Shown here: piece after piece, positions 55,150-64,000 of the stretch
How the letters are laid out: every line of letters begins with the position of its first letter
How positions within the stretch are numbered: position 1 is the first letter of the stretch
Assembly (NCBI GenBank): GCA_019925095.2
Contig: CM034401.1
Coordinates: 17,429,338 to 17,493,337, forward strand
Source of the DNA: Dendrolimus kikuchii
Taxonomy: Eukaryota; Arthropoda; Insecta; Lepidoptera; Lasiocampidae
Direction: 5' to 3'
DNA length: 64,000 nt
Notes under the pieces: generated by a model
What the model was told of the DNA's origin: nothing
The model's input: only the letters and a program-made list of their open reading frames with translations
Database searches by the model: none
Translations under genes and position numbers: made by a program

Positions 55150-55592
55150 AATATATATATTATGAACAATTCTACGGACTCGAGTTCCGTACCCTTTTCT
55201 ACAACTTAATTTCTATGAAAGATTTTAGAGTCCATACACGCTTATTGTTTATTTTTGTTATTGTGTTGACATTAATTTAGTGATTTTTATGTTGTGGTGT
55301 ACCTTAAGAATAACTTATTATATTAATTTATTCTAATTTTAATACTAAACTTATACTAATGTAGAGTGTATCTGTTACATGCTGGTGTTGTGAGGAAGTG
55401 CATGTGCAGTGTGGGCCTTATATCTATACTTATATATATATTGTCCTATCTAGTGCCATGTGTGTTGTGTTTTCTTTTCTGTGCCTGGGTTATTAATTTC
55501 TAGGCTCTTTGTGTGTCTTGGTTTGTTTGTGAAGTGTGCGTGTAATGCAATGCGGTGGTAGTGCGCGTTAGTTCTTAGGTACTTAGGTCTTA
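55150..55592 (-). mobile_element. LINE 3' UTR (family D), minus copy
   Basis: Reverse complement of 7190-7630, about 90% alike by eye. Tail end at the left ('tattatgaacaattctac'). AGGTACT occurs before (55118-55124) and after (55577-55583), a possible target duplication. No ORF part. Confidence 0.75.
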
Positions 55593-55914
55593 GGTACTTT
55601 ATATTACCTCTTAAAAGTCCCACTACTAAGCTTGGGCCATTTAATTGCAGGGGAAGACGCTGTTCGCTAGCCGCTCTTGTCCGACTCGAAATTACGTGTC
55701 TCACACAGCCTTAAGGTGTAGAAGTTCCAAAGTTCATTGGAGATCTTTCACACTTCTTATATAATATTCTAGGTCAAGTTAGACCAGTTATACGATAGTC
55801 TCGATTATATAACTACATGATTAATATATAATTTATTTAAATAATCAAGGTTATCTAAATTTAACTTCTTTTGCGAAATTGTTGCAGCGGTTATAATAAA
55901 ACGTTCTTGTCCCT
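55593..55914. other. unassigned stretch, no gene seen
   Basis: Bases 55620-55730 are GC-richer without a known motif. Confidence 0.4.
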
Positions 55915-57316
55915 AAACCAGTCAGTTCAGACTCGTGCTCATCTTGCGAGACTTCCTCCTAGGTCGTAGCTTCCGGTGTACCACAGGGCTCGGCCCTGTC
56001 ACCACTACTCTTCACGCTGTACACCAGCGACATCCCAAAAACTCCAGATGTGGAGTTGGCCCTCTTCGCGGATGACACCGCACTCTATACATCAGGTCAC
56101 AACCGACAAATGGCTTGCGTCCGGCTGCAGGCAGCTGTCACAGAGCTAGGCGAATGGTTTCGCAAATGGAGGATAGAGGTAAACCCGGAGAAAAGCGCAG
56201 CAATGTTCTTTTCCCCGGGTACGCTTCGCTCCCCCAAACGCGTTAGCCTTCGCCTAAAAACCATTTCGCTCTACGACCAACAAATCCCCTGGGCAAAGTA
56301 CACCAAATATCTTGGTGTCACCCTAGATCGAAACTTGCGCTTCAACGAGCATATCACTATAGTCCGAAATAGAGCGCGATTTGTGATGGGTCGTTTAGCA
56401 CCCATGATAGACAAACGAAGCAAAATGTCCCTCAGACACAAGCTTACTCTGTATAAAACATGCATCCGCCCGATCATGACATACGCGAGTGTGGTATTCG
56501 GCCATGCCAAGCCTGCCCTATTAGATAAACTGCAAATCGTGCAGAATAAATTCATGCGCAGAGCCGTCGGTGCTCCCCTCTATATGCGTAACGTCGACCT
56601 CCACCGCGATCTGGAGCTTCCCTCCATCAAAAACTACATTACGTCGCTCTCGCGTAAGTATTTCGATCTCGCGCCGCATCATCGAAATCCGCTCGTCGTG
56701 TCCGCGTCCGATTATAAGCCTCGGCGAAAGGCTCTCGTACGACGACCGCGTAACGTCCTCACGGACAGGGTCGACGTTATCACAAAACGGCTGGCCCGGA
56801 TCAGCCCGCCCGCGGTTAGGACGGCAGGCTGGCAGGCACGGACAGACAGACACAGACGGCGGCGTCTCAGGCGCTGCCAATCAAGATCTCTCCACGTCCC
56901 TGCGAGGGACGTTAGACGGCGTTAGAGTTAGGCGTGTTGCTGGGAAGTTTCTTTCGCCGTTTCTTCTCTCCCAGCCATAACACGTTACGAAACGGCAGTA
57001 AGATAGCGTAGGCCGCCGCGAACCGCCGATCCCGGCCCGCCGGGATCCTTCCCCTCGGGCTTTATATTACCCGTCGCCCGTTCTCAATTAGTGCTTTGTG
57101 TCGCCCTATGGTGGGCATCATTAAATTCATCCCCCTCTCATGGCAACAGTCCAGCCGAGGTAAAACTCCTTAGGGAGCTCCCTCGAGCAAGTTGCCCCCC
57201 CGGGCTCGAGCGCCTTCGCTTCGCGAAGGCACACGCCCCAAAAACCCCGGTAAAGTTGTAAGGTCTTCGGACCAACAACATAAAGTCAAGTCCAATAAAA
57301 AAAAAACCAGTCAGTT
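55915..57316 (+). mobile_element. Jockey-like LINE, 5'-truncated, 13 bp target duplication
   Basis: AAACCAGTCAGTT lies at 55915-55927 and 57304-57316. The insert 55928-57303 contains the second half of ORF2, a GC-rich 3' UTR and an A-run. The UTR-only copy at 891-1251 belongs to the same family. Confidence 0.9.
55940..56925 (+). pseudogene. Jockey-like LINE reverse transcriptase, C-terminal half
   Basis: Reads SGVPQGSALSPLLFTLYTSD (RT motif B), LALFADDTALYTSG (motif C, FADD), KWRIEVNPEKSAAMFF (D), YLGVTLDRNLRF (E), then the post-RT region LYKTCIRPIMTYASVVFGHA, LQIVQNKFMRRAVGAP, DLELPSIKNYI, and an arginine-rich end. Still open from 55952 to the stop at 56923-56925, so the insertion is recent. 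Motif A and the endonuclease were lost by 5' truncation; a TAG at about 55952 precedes the remaining frame. Clade by motif order: Jockey. Confidence 0.85.
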
Positions 57317-57354
57317 GTAATGTTCTCCTGTCAGTGTAGTAGCGTAGGCTGAGC

Positions 57355-57535
57355 TCTTTCTAAACGGCTGGACCGATTTCGATGAAATTTGTTGTATGTG
57401 TTCACGTAGATTCGAGAATGGTTTAGATTCACAATTGGACCCAATAGGTGGCGCTGCAATCTAGTTCTAAATTAGTAATTAATAAACAAAGTTAATATTA
57501 ATAAATTTCAGCCGCGACAGCTAGCATAATATAAT
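57355..57535 (+). repeat. dispersed repeat family Y
   Basis: 'ctaaacggctggaccgattt', 'attcgagaatggtttagatt', 'caataggtggcgctgcaatc' match 50330-50450. Confidence 0.65.
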
Positions 57536-57544
57536 ATGATTCAA

Positions 57545-58240
57545 GTTTGAGCGCTATTCCACCACGATGCGATCTTGGATAGAGCACGTATACCTAGTAG
57601 ATATCTATTCGTTCTTGACTTAAAGTCTTCTTGTCGTATGAATTGAGAAACAGAGACTTGCCTTTATTACTGAAGTACACCAGACAGGCCAACCTTCCAT
57701 CTGGTGAAAAGTGTTTACTATCGCTTATAGACATTTGTATCACCAGATGTGTCAATGTGCTGCCAACTTCGAAGGAATTATATGACAGCTTTTAAAAAAA
57801 TCTACATCGTAGAGCTGTGAGTAAACCTCGGCTGCGTGTTTACTTCCAATTCGAAAGCAACGCAACACAAAGGAAACGCTCTTAAGTACCTTTGAGTACG
57901 ACTCCGGTAAATTGTTCCACTCAACAGTGGCGTGAAAAAAATAGGTGGAAGCAAAAAGTTTCGTTCCAACCAAATAACAGTGGTGCATACCGGTGTGTCT
58001 GATTGTCAGATGATAAAAAGAAGATGGGAGAACTAAATAGCGTAGTTCCATAGCACACTTCCGAAGTGAATCCGATAGAGAATCATCAGACATACAATCT
58101 GTGGAGATGGTCAAGGATTTTAAGCCGAGTATCAAGGAGATCAGCCTCTTGGCTTTGCCCTCAATCGACTCCAATACTTCCAGCTGGTATTTATCTGAGC
58201 TGTTCTTATGATGAAAATGTATTGACATTCAGATAATTAA
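57545..58240 (-). pseudogene. CR1-like LINE ORF2 tail (family C), with a nested family A piece
   Basis: 57840-58240 reads, on minus, SSDKYQLEVLESIEGKAKRL, CAMELRYLVLPSSFY, FASTYFFHATVEWNNLPE: the family C post-RT region. 57545-57640 is its 3' UTR ('cgtatacctagtagatat'). Between them, 57650-57840 is a foreign block. Confidence 0.7.
57650..57840 (-). mobile_element. CR1-like LINE tail (family A) nested in family C
   Basis: 'aagtacaccagacaggccaa', 'catctggtgaaaagtgttta', 'tagacatttgtatcaccaga', 'gctgccaacttcgaagg' are the family A tail read on minus. It splits the family C copy and is therefore younger than it. Confidence 0.55.
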
Positions 58241-58654
58241 AGATAGAATTCGAAACAAGGGTAAATAGACTTGAGTTCTCGATTTATTTACATATAAAAT
58301 ACAATTATCTAAGAAGCATTAATAACAAAGTGAACTTCTGTGGGAAGGTAGCTGCGATCCAGGCAAGCTAGGTTAAAGTGCTATTTGCATTATGAAAATT
58401 TATATATGTATTAGTAGCCTTTGTAGTCTCGCGAGTTACAGTTTCCGTCTAGACATACTTACATAGTTCACTCCGTCTGTGCCGTCAGCAAATGTACTAT
58501 ATTTACCTTAGAGTTGCATCCGCTCGTCTAGCACGATTGCTTTGTCTAGACTACCAAATTCCATACTATGCAGTGCAAATCAATATCTGGTGGGTCCTGA
58601 AAAATACAATGACAAAAAATAAAAAACAAATATATCCTTTTCATTGAAATCGCA
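58241..58654. other. unassigned stretch, no gene seen
   Basis: No supported feature. Confidence 0.4.
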
Positions 58655-58915
58655 CTTATTTTATTACTAGGATATGTCCGCGACTTCGGCCGCGCTTGGC
58701 TTGACATTATCGCGAGATTCCCGGGACACAAAGTACCGCTGCATTAAAAAAAGAATGTAAGTTATCGTTTTAATGACAAAACAAACGGAGAAACAGATAA
58801 GAAATGTAAAAACAATTGCATCGTGTTCTCCATCGTTTATATAGTCTATTCCAGTTGTTTCTTTTAATAGATTCAATATACAGACACAGCACGTTTAGAA
58901 TTTTATAATATCTAC
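58655..58915. repeat. dispersed repeat family X, copy
   Basis: 'cgagattcccgggacacaaa', 'catcgtttatatagtctatt', 'acagacacagcacgtttag' match 32215-32310 in reverse and 61920-61990 directly. Confidence 0.6.
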
Positions 58916-59162
58916 TAGCCTCTGCCCGCGACTTCGTCCACGTGGAATAGTTAAAAAAGTAAGTTAAAAAAAACCCCGATTTTGAAACTTTATTCATTAG
59001 TGCTCCGCTCTTATTGGTCTTAGCGTGATAATATATAGCCTATAGTCTTCTTCGATAAATGGGCTATCTAACACTGAAAGAATTTTTCAAATCAGACTAG
59101 TAGTTCCTGAGATTAGCGCGTTCAAGCAAACAAACAAACTCTTCAGCTTTATACATTAGTAT
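58916..59162 (-). repeat. dispersed repeat family Z
   Basis: 'ctctgcccgcgacttcgtcc' then 'acgtggaat' opens the block and 'caaacaaacaaactcttcag' closes it: the common lepidopteran short repeat. Confidence 0.65.
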
Positions 59163-59532
59163 TAGTATAAGATTTTTTTTTTTTATTATTATTAATATCA
59201 CTACGGACTCCGAGAGTTCCGTACCCTTTTTTACTACTTAATTTCTATGAAAAATTTGAGACTCCATACACGCTTATTGTTTATTTTTGTTAGTGTATGT
59301 GACATTATATGTAGTAATTTTTGTGTTTTGGTGTACCTTAAGAATAACTTATTATATTAAATTATTCTAATTTTAATACTAAACTTATACTAATGTAGAA
59401 TGTACCTGTTACATGCTGGTGTTGTGAGAAAGTGCATGTGCAGTGTTGGCCTTATATCTATACTTATATATAGTCCTATCTAGTGCCATGTGTGTTGTTT
59501 TTTTTTTCCTGTCTGTGCCTTAGTATAAGATT
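59162..59532 (-). mobile_element. LINE 3' UTR (family D) with 13 bp target duplication
   Basis: TTAGTATAAGATT is found at 59162-59174 and 59520-59532. The insert 59175-59519 is the family D 3' UTR on minus with a T-rich, ATT-unit tail. It inserted at the end of a family Z repeat. Confidence 0.9.
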
Positions 59533-60559
59533 ATAGAAATCAAAAAGAAATATTTAAATAGTGTATTGTTTATGTATGTTTTATTTATTTGTTGTAAGTC
59601 CTTCATTGATATTGTTTTATTATGTCTTTCTTATGACAGATTGTTGGGTAGGTCGCTGTCCAATGAGCTTCGGGAGTCACCGATCTCGATATTTCCGACC
59701 AGTTGATTGTTACATTATCTGTAAAACAAAATTGCCGAACTAACAAATTACCCTTTTGAAAACAGGAAAAAGACGACGTGACTTATAGCTATTATGTTAA
59801 CTGTTGAGATGAACCACTTCACAAAATTCAGTCCGAAATTTTAATCTTTGTACTTGAAACGGTAGAAACTTTAGAGGGTTGGCTCATATATAACTAATGA
59901 ACAAAGTTCCCCAATTGAACTTTACCGCCCTGCCGTAATATTTGACTTACACTTCACCCACCGCGGTTTGTTAATAACATCACAATGTATGATTTATTAT
60001 TTTGGCTTTTCACTATTTTACGTTTTAGACATGATTTATGTTAGACAGCGCAGGCTCGAGCCGTGCTCCGAACGAGGCCCAAGTAAGGCACGGCTTTAAA
60101 ACATGGTAAACGTCGACATGATTGCATCGTAAGCTTCGGATGCATCGTATTAAACAGATCGTAGTATAATATGTATAGAAAATAACACATTCACGCATTC
60201 ATCCGCATCGTATGGAGAGCACGAGTCTGCTCATCGGCAATGCTGACGCATGTGTTCCGAGGGGCAACTTTTGTGATGAGTGCCGATGACGTCATACGGA
60301 TTATATTCTTTATTTATATATTTTGTAGATATGTATTTCTATAGTATGTATATTAAGTATATATCTATGCCACATAAAAATTCTGCATATATATGCATAT
60401 ATAATTTATGTATTTATAATAAATACTTCATACTATATATTACGTATACGAAGAGGTATGTCAGAATAGAAGAGTGTGGAAGGAAAAGACATATTGTGCC
60501 GTCCCCAAGTAATTGGGATATGGTGAAAGAAAAAGAAAACACCCACCATCGTCATTATC
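59533..60559. other. unassigned stretch, no gene seen
   Basis: No supported gene. 60180-60300 is GC-richer and may be a transposon end. The 117-codon frame at 60280-60633 runs into a LINE 3' UTR and is not a gene. Confidence 0.4.
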
Positions 60560-60705
60560 ATCTCAATCCATTCCTGGGGTTGTCTGGAAGAGATCGCTTT
60601 TTAGCGATAAGACCGCCCTTTGTACATATCTAGATATAATTTTAGTCTTTAAGTTCATGTTTGTATTGGTGTATAATAAAGTGTTATCTATCTATCTATT
60701 CTTTT
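60560..60705 (+). mobile_element. LINE 3' end (family E relative) with (CTAT)n tail
   Basis: 'ttgtctggaagagatcgctt' followed by 'tttagcgataagaccgccc' is the hairpin module also at 9758-9803. 'ataataaagtgttatc' leads into (CTAT)n (60685-60702). Confidence 0.65.
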
Positions 60706-60734
60706 AGTATCAGTCGGATCCGAACCAGTTAATT

Positions 60735-61415
60735 TTTATGTATACTACCCACTTTAAAACACTACCGGGAAAATTCCCGAAGGATTCCCAGATAAAAAGT
60801 ATCGCATCATTTGAAAAATGACTTAAGCTATCGTTCTGGTAAAATCTTCTCGAAATATTTATACAATCTTACTAATTTAAACCATACCCGGGACACTAAA
60901 TACCACAGCATTTGAAAAGAACGTAAGCTTAGTTTTACTGAAAACTGTGTCGGTATAAGGTAATTTTTATGCACTTGAACCACTTCAAACCGCCCCCGGG
61001 AAAATTCCTGCGAAATAAAAAGTGGTACCCGGGAAAAAAGTATTACTCATTTTATTACATATAATTTGCTATTAATCAGTAAAAAAATCTACTTACTTCT
61101 TTATAATCGTTGTGATTTGAAACTCGATGAAAGGAGAAAGCGCCACTAAAAAGAGATAAACACATAAAATGTAACCTTATTTAATTAGAAATAATTCGTT
61201 TCTCTTTACCCGTAAGTATTTTTTTCAATCTGGCTACTTTAAATAATTTCTAAGAAAATTCGAGCGAGATTCCCAAAATAAAAGTACCGCAGATTTAATG
61301 TCTGAGAATTTGCTATCGATTAGCAAAAACTGAATCGAAATCGGCCTAGTGAATCTCGAACAAACAGACAAGAAATCTAAAAAAAATGCATCATGTCCTT
61401 CATCATTTATTTATT
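60735..61415. repeat. dispersed repeat family X with a family T piece inside
   Basis: 60735-61060 ('actaccgggaaaattcccga', 'aaccgcccccgggaaaattc') and 61225-61415 ('ctgagaatttgctatcgatt', 'acagacaagaaatcta') are family X; 61100-61175 is family T ('gttgtgatttgaaactcgat'). Confidence 0.55.
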
Positions 61416-61420
61416 TATCA

Positions 61421-61423
<3 letters not shown>

Positions 61424-61467
<44 letters not shown>
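61424..61467. repeat. (TA)n microsatellite, first of a pair
   Basis: Followed by 'tcatttatttatttatttat' and 'tattaatagattat', the same sequence that follows the second tract at 61851-61894. Confidence 0.9.
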
Positions 61468-61469
<2 letters not shown>

Positions 61470-61557
61470 TTTATTTATTTATTTATTATTAATAGATTAT
61501 GCTATCGATTAGCGAAAACTGAACATACGAAATCGGCCCAGTGAATCTTCGAACACA

Positions 61558-61847
61558 ATGTCAGTTACTAGGTTTTGATAATGTACAGCTGAATATCGGC
61601 CAAAAACGAATATTTGCAATATATGTTTGTAAGCAAAGACATGCATGTTGGTCAACTGTGCATTTTTGAGCTAACATAAGTACTTCCTCATTTCTCGTCA
61701 GTGAAAGACCTACAATTTGGCTCAGGCTTCTTAGATACGTTGCGTACTGTTCATCTGGAATTGTGTACGTTGAGTATTTTCGATTAATTTTGAAGTGAAA
61801 CGTCTTCGACGATTCTAATCATTTGAAACTCGATGAAACGAAAAAGC

Positions 61848-61896
<49 letters not shown>

Positions 61897-62525
61897 TTTA
61901 TTTATTTATTTATTATTAATAGATTATAGTCTATTCCAGTTTTTTTTACACAGCTTTAATGTACAGACACAGCATTTTTAGAGTTTTATAATGTTATAGA
62001 TAGATGAGCTGTGCAATTTCAAAACCTAGCAAGCGCTTTCTAAGAATTTTTACGACATGTAATAGACTTTAATTACATGATATTTCAAAACTATTTATTA
62101 ATCTTATTGGGAACGATAATTTTTAATTAATTTTTAGTCTTTACATGTTTTATTTTAACGAACTTAATACATCATCAAATGCTTAGCAAGAAAATGAATG
62201 CACAGAGTCATTTAAAAACAATGTCAGTTACTAGGTTTTGATAATGTACAGCTGAAATAATATCGGCCAAAAACGAATATTTGCAATATATGTTTGTAAG
62301 CAAAGATTGCGGTTATGTTGGTCAACTGTGCATTTTTGAGCTAACACAAGTACTTCCTCATTTCTCGTCAGTGAAAGACCTACAATTTGGCTCAGGCTTC
62401 TTAGATACGTTGCGTACTGTTCATTGAGACACTGGAATTGTGTACGTTGAGTATTTTCGATTAATTTTGAAGTGAAACGTCTTCGACGATTCTAATCGTT
62501 GTGATTTGAAACTCGATGAAACGAA
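61558..62525. repeat. direct duplication, ~300 bp copies 660 bp apart
   Basis: 61558-61852 and 62218-62525 are about 95% alike ('gtcagttactaggttttgat' ... 'gaaacgaaaaagcgaca'). Copy 1 lacks small pieces ('gagaca' near 61757, 'gttgtg' near 61820) and is cut off directly by (TA)n at 61851; copy 2 continues into family T. Confidence 0.85.
61851..61894. repeat. (TA)n microsatellite, second of a pair
   Basis: Joins directly to family T sequence 'aaaaagcgac', in the place where complete copies read 'actaaaaag'. Confidence 0.9.
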
Positions 62526-62800
62526 AAAGCGACACTAAAAAGAGATAACACATAAATCCATAGGACTAAACTTGCGAGAGAATGAGATAGAATACATTAT
62601 ATTTAATAATTTTAACACTATGCTCATACAGATAGAATTGGAAATGTTTTGAAGTTTTTCGTTAATACTTCAAATTTCGTGTTTTAAAGCTTAAATATAT
62701 TATAACGATATAATATATGAAACGTGACGTCACGAAATTCAAAATCCCTTTGTTTCACTTCTCCTGCGTATGAACTAAACACACATACACAATTTGTTAT
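62475..62800. repeat. repeat family T, longest uninterrupted copy
   Basis: Reference copy for the family; shows the empty site for the LINE inserted at 2432-2717 ('cttcaaatttcgtgttttaa'). Confidence 0.75.
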
Positions 62801-62809
62801 TTTTTTCTC

Positions 62810-62942
62810 CTCTCGTAGCCAGATGACAAAAACAATGCGTTCATTGCCTCTATGAATTGTTTGACCCGATACACAGATAGCTAATTGTTATTGTTAGTGT
62901 GAGAGTAAATAAAGAATTATTATTATTATTATTATTATTAAT
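62810..62942 (+). mobile_element. probable LINE 3' end with (ATT)n tail
   Basis: 'ctcctctcgtagccagatga', 'gagagtaaataaagaatta' then (TTA)n to 62941. Short 3' end only. Confidence 0.5.
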
Positions 62943-63261
62943 ACTTATGTCCTCTAGATATAAAAGGGTTAAGCTCGCCTTTGTACATCACAACTGTTTT
63001 ATAATTGTGTATGTAACTTTATGTGTACAATAAAGAATAAAAGTTGTGTATGTGAAGAATACTTAAGGTATGTTTCCGCGCATCGGCATAACCGCTGCCA
63101 GCAAATGGTTTAACTTTGCGCGTCCGTTGCTGTGTATTCAAAAAGTAATAAATATGAATACTTATAACTTACATAGGACGTAGAACATTTATATCCGGTA
63201 GCAATTTACACCATCACATAAATACAAGTCGAATAGTTCACTGGACCGGCCTTTGATATTG
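62943..63261. other. unassigned stretch
   Basis: No supported feature; 'gtgtacaataaagaataaa' near 63025 is an isolated polyadenylation-like motif. Confidence 0.4.
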
Positions 63262-63735
63262 TTTTTAACCGACTTCAAAAAAAGGAGGAGGTTCTCAATT
63301 CGTCGGGATATTTTTTTGTTTTTTTTTTATGTATGTTCACCAATTACTCCGAGATTTATGATTCGATTTACGTGGTTCTTTTTTTGTTCGACGCGGAATA
63401 GCTGCCATTTGGTCCCCTAAAAATTTGACATAGTTTTGCCCAGTAGTTTTCATTTTATGAACATTTTTTATGAAAAATTTTCCATTCCGTTCCATATGTA
63501 GACCGATTACGCTGAGATTTATGATCCGATTTATGTAATTCTTGTTTAGTTTCATGCGGAATAGTTGCTATTTAGTCCATTAAAAATTTAACATAGTTTG
63601 GCCCAGTAGTTTTCATTTTAAAAACATTATTTTGTTCCCGTTTCTTGGGACCTATATTTTTTAAGGAGCGCGGCACCTTTCATAGGTCTACCCATACATA
63701 GCTAGACACTAAAAAGTAATAAATAAAATAAAAAA
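63262..63735 (+). repeat. repeat with 'accgacttcaaaaaaaggag' start and internal duplication
   Basis: This opening is that of a very abundant lepidopteran repeat. 63335-63470 and 63480-63625 are imperfect direct copies ('gagatttatgattcgattta' and 'gagatttatgatccgattta'; both contain 'cccagtagttttcatttta'). Confidence 0.65.
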
Positions 63736-63736
63736 A

Positions 63737-63998
63737 GCTTCGTTTAAAAAGAACCGACTTCAAAAACTAAAAAGTATAAAATAACTTATTTCTAAAGCTA
63801 TTATTATTATTATATATTATCTAAAAATCTTGAAGTCGGTGCAAAGTAAAACATAAAAATTACTATATTTTTTTAAAATTACTAAGCACCGATTTTAAGA
63901 TGTTTTAGATAATATATATATTAATAATAATAGAGTTAGAAATAAGTTATTTTATACTTTTTAATTTTTAAACTCGGTTTTTTTAAACGAAGTTTTTT
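63737..63998. repeat. long fold-back, ~110 bp arms, at the window edge
   Basis: The left arm 63735-63845 ('agcttcgtttaaaaagaacc' ... 'cttgaagtcggtgc') pairs with the right arm 63886-63998 (reverse complement 'acttcgtttaaaaaaaccga' ... 'tcttaaaatcggtgct'). About 40 bases lie between. AT-rich, non-coding. It may continue past the window. Confidence 0.85.
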
Positions 63999-64000
63999 TT

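Noticed and set aside
50152..64000. Further exons of the ABCG-like gene
   Set aside because: No frame with a Walker A (GPSGAGKS-like), signature or transmembrane pattern bounded by splice sites was found.

Overview
The window looks like nuclear DNA of a moth or butterfly. It is AT-rich, has almost no open host genes, and carries dozens of interspersed elements of lepidopteran type: CR1-like, RTE-like and Jockey-like LINE tails ending in VHRRR, RGRPR or arginine-rich tracts, short elements with T-rich or A-rich ends, fold-back MITEs, a dead mariner, and a decayed PIF/Harbinger element. I see no bacterial or viral gene organisation, no tRNA or rRNA gene, and no CRISPR array. Identification rests on reading translated motifs and repeat structure by eye; no database was searched.

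The one strong host-gene candidate is a single coding exon at 49926-50151 (+). It begins with ATG, runs 75 codons, and ends at a good GTAAGT donor. Its last residues resemble the start of an ABCG-type half transporter. No later exon is visible, so its first intron would have to run past the right edge (more than 13.8 kb). The rest of the window reads as intergenic or intronic DNA filled with repeats.

Layout. 1-6 kb: a Jockey 3' end, an LTR-like unit, and a nested LINE insertion. 6-14 kb: LINE 3' ends, four copies of a ~320 bp SINE-like family, and a CT-rich array. 14-34 kb: MITEs, LINE tails and long AT-rich stretches. 34-37.5 kb: a Harbinger element with a transposase remnant on + and a second spliced gene remnant on -. 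37.6-41.8 kb: an LTR-like unit, a pogo/Tigger-like fold-back, and a nearly intact 3.2 kb RTE-like LINE flanked by a 12 bp target duplication. 43.4-44.0 kb: a TATA-to-AATAAA unit holding six tandem hairpins. 45-49 kb: mariner remnant and LINE fragments. 49.9 kb: the ABCG-like exon. 54-60 kb: a Jockey LINE with its target duplication plus further tails. 60-64 kb: repeat duplications around (TA)n tracts and a long fold-back at the right edge.

The most interesting signal is at 43616-43911: six tandem hairpins. Each has an outer helix, an internal loop whose strands read GGAAC (GGACC in unit 1) and AGTAC, an inner helix and a small loop. The helices change by compensating pairs while the internal loop stays fixed, and the loop strands equal those of the sarcin-ricin (bulged-G) module of large-subunit rRNA, joined in the opposite order. 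This suggests a selected RNA structure inside an element I do not recognise.

A second theme is parasitism between elements: the ~320 bp SINE-like family shares its last ~80-90 bases with the CR1-like LINE whose ORF tail and 3' UTR are seen at 11126-11450.
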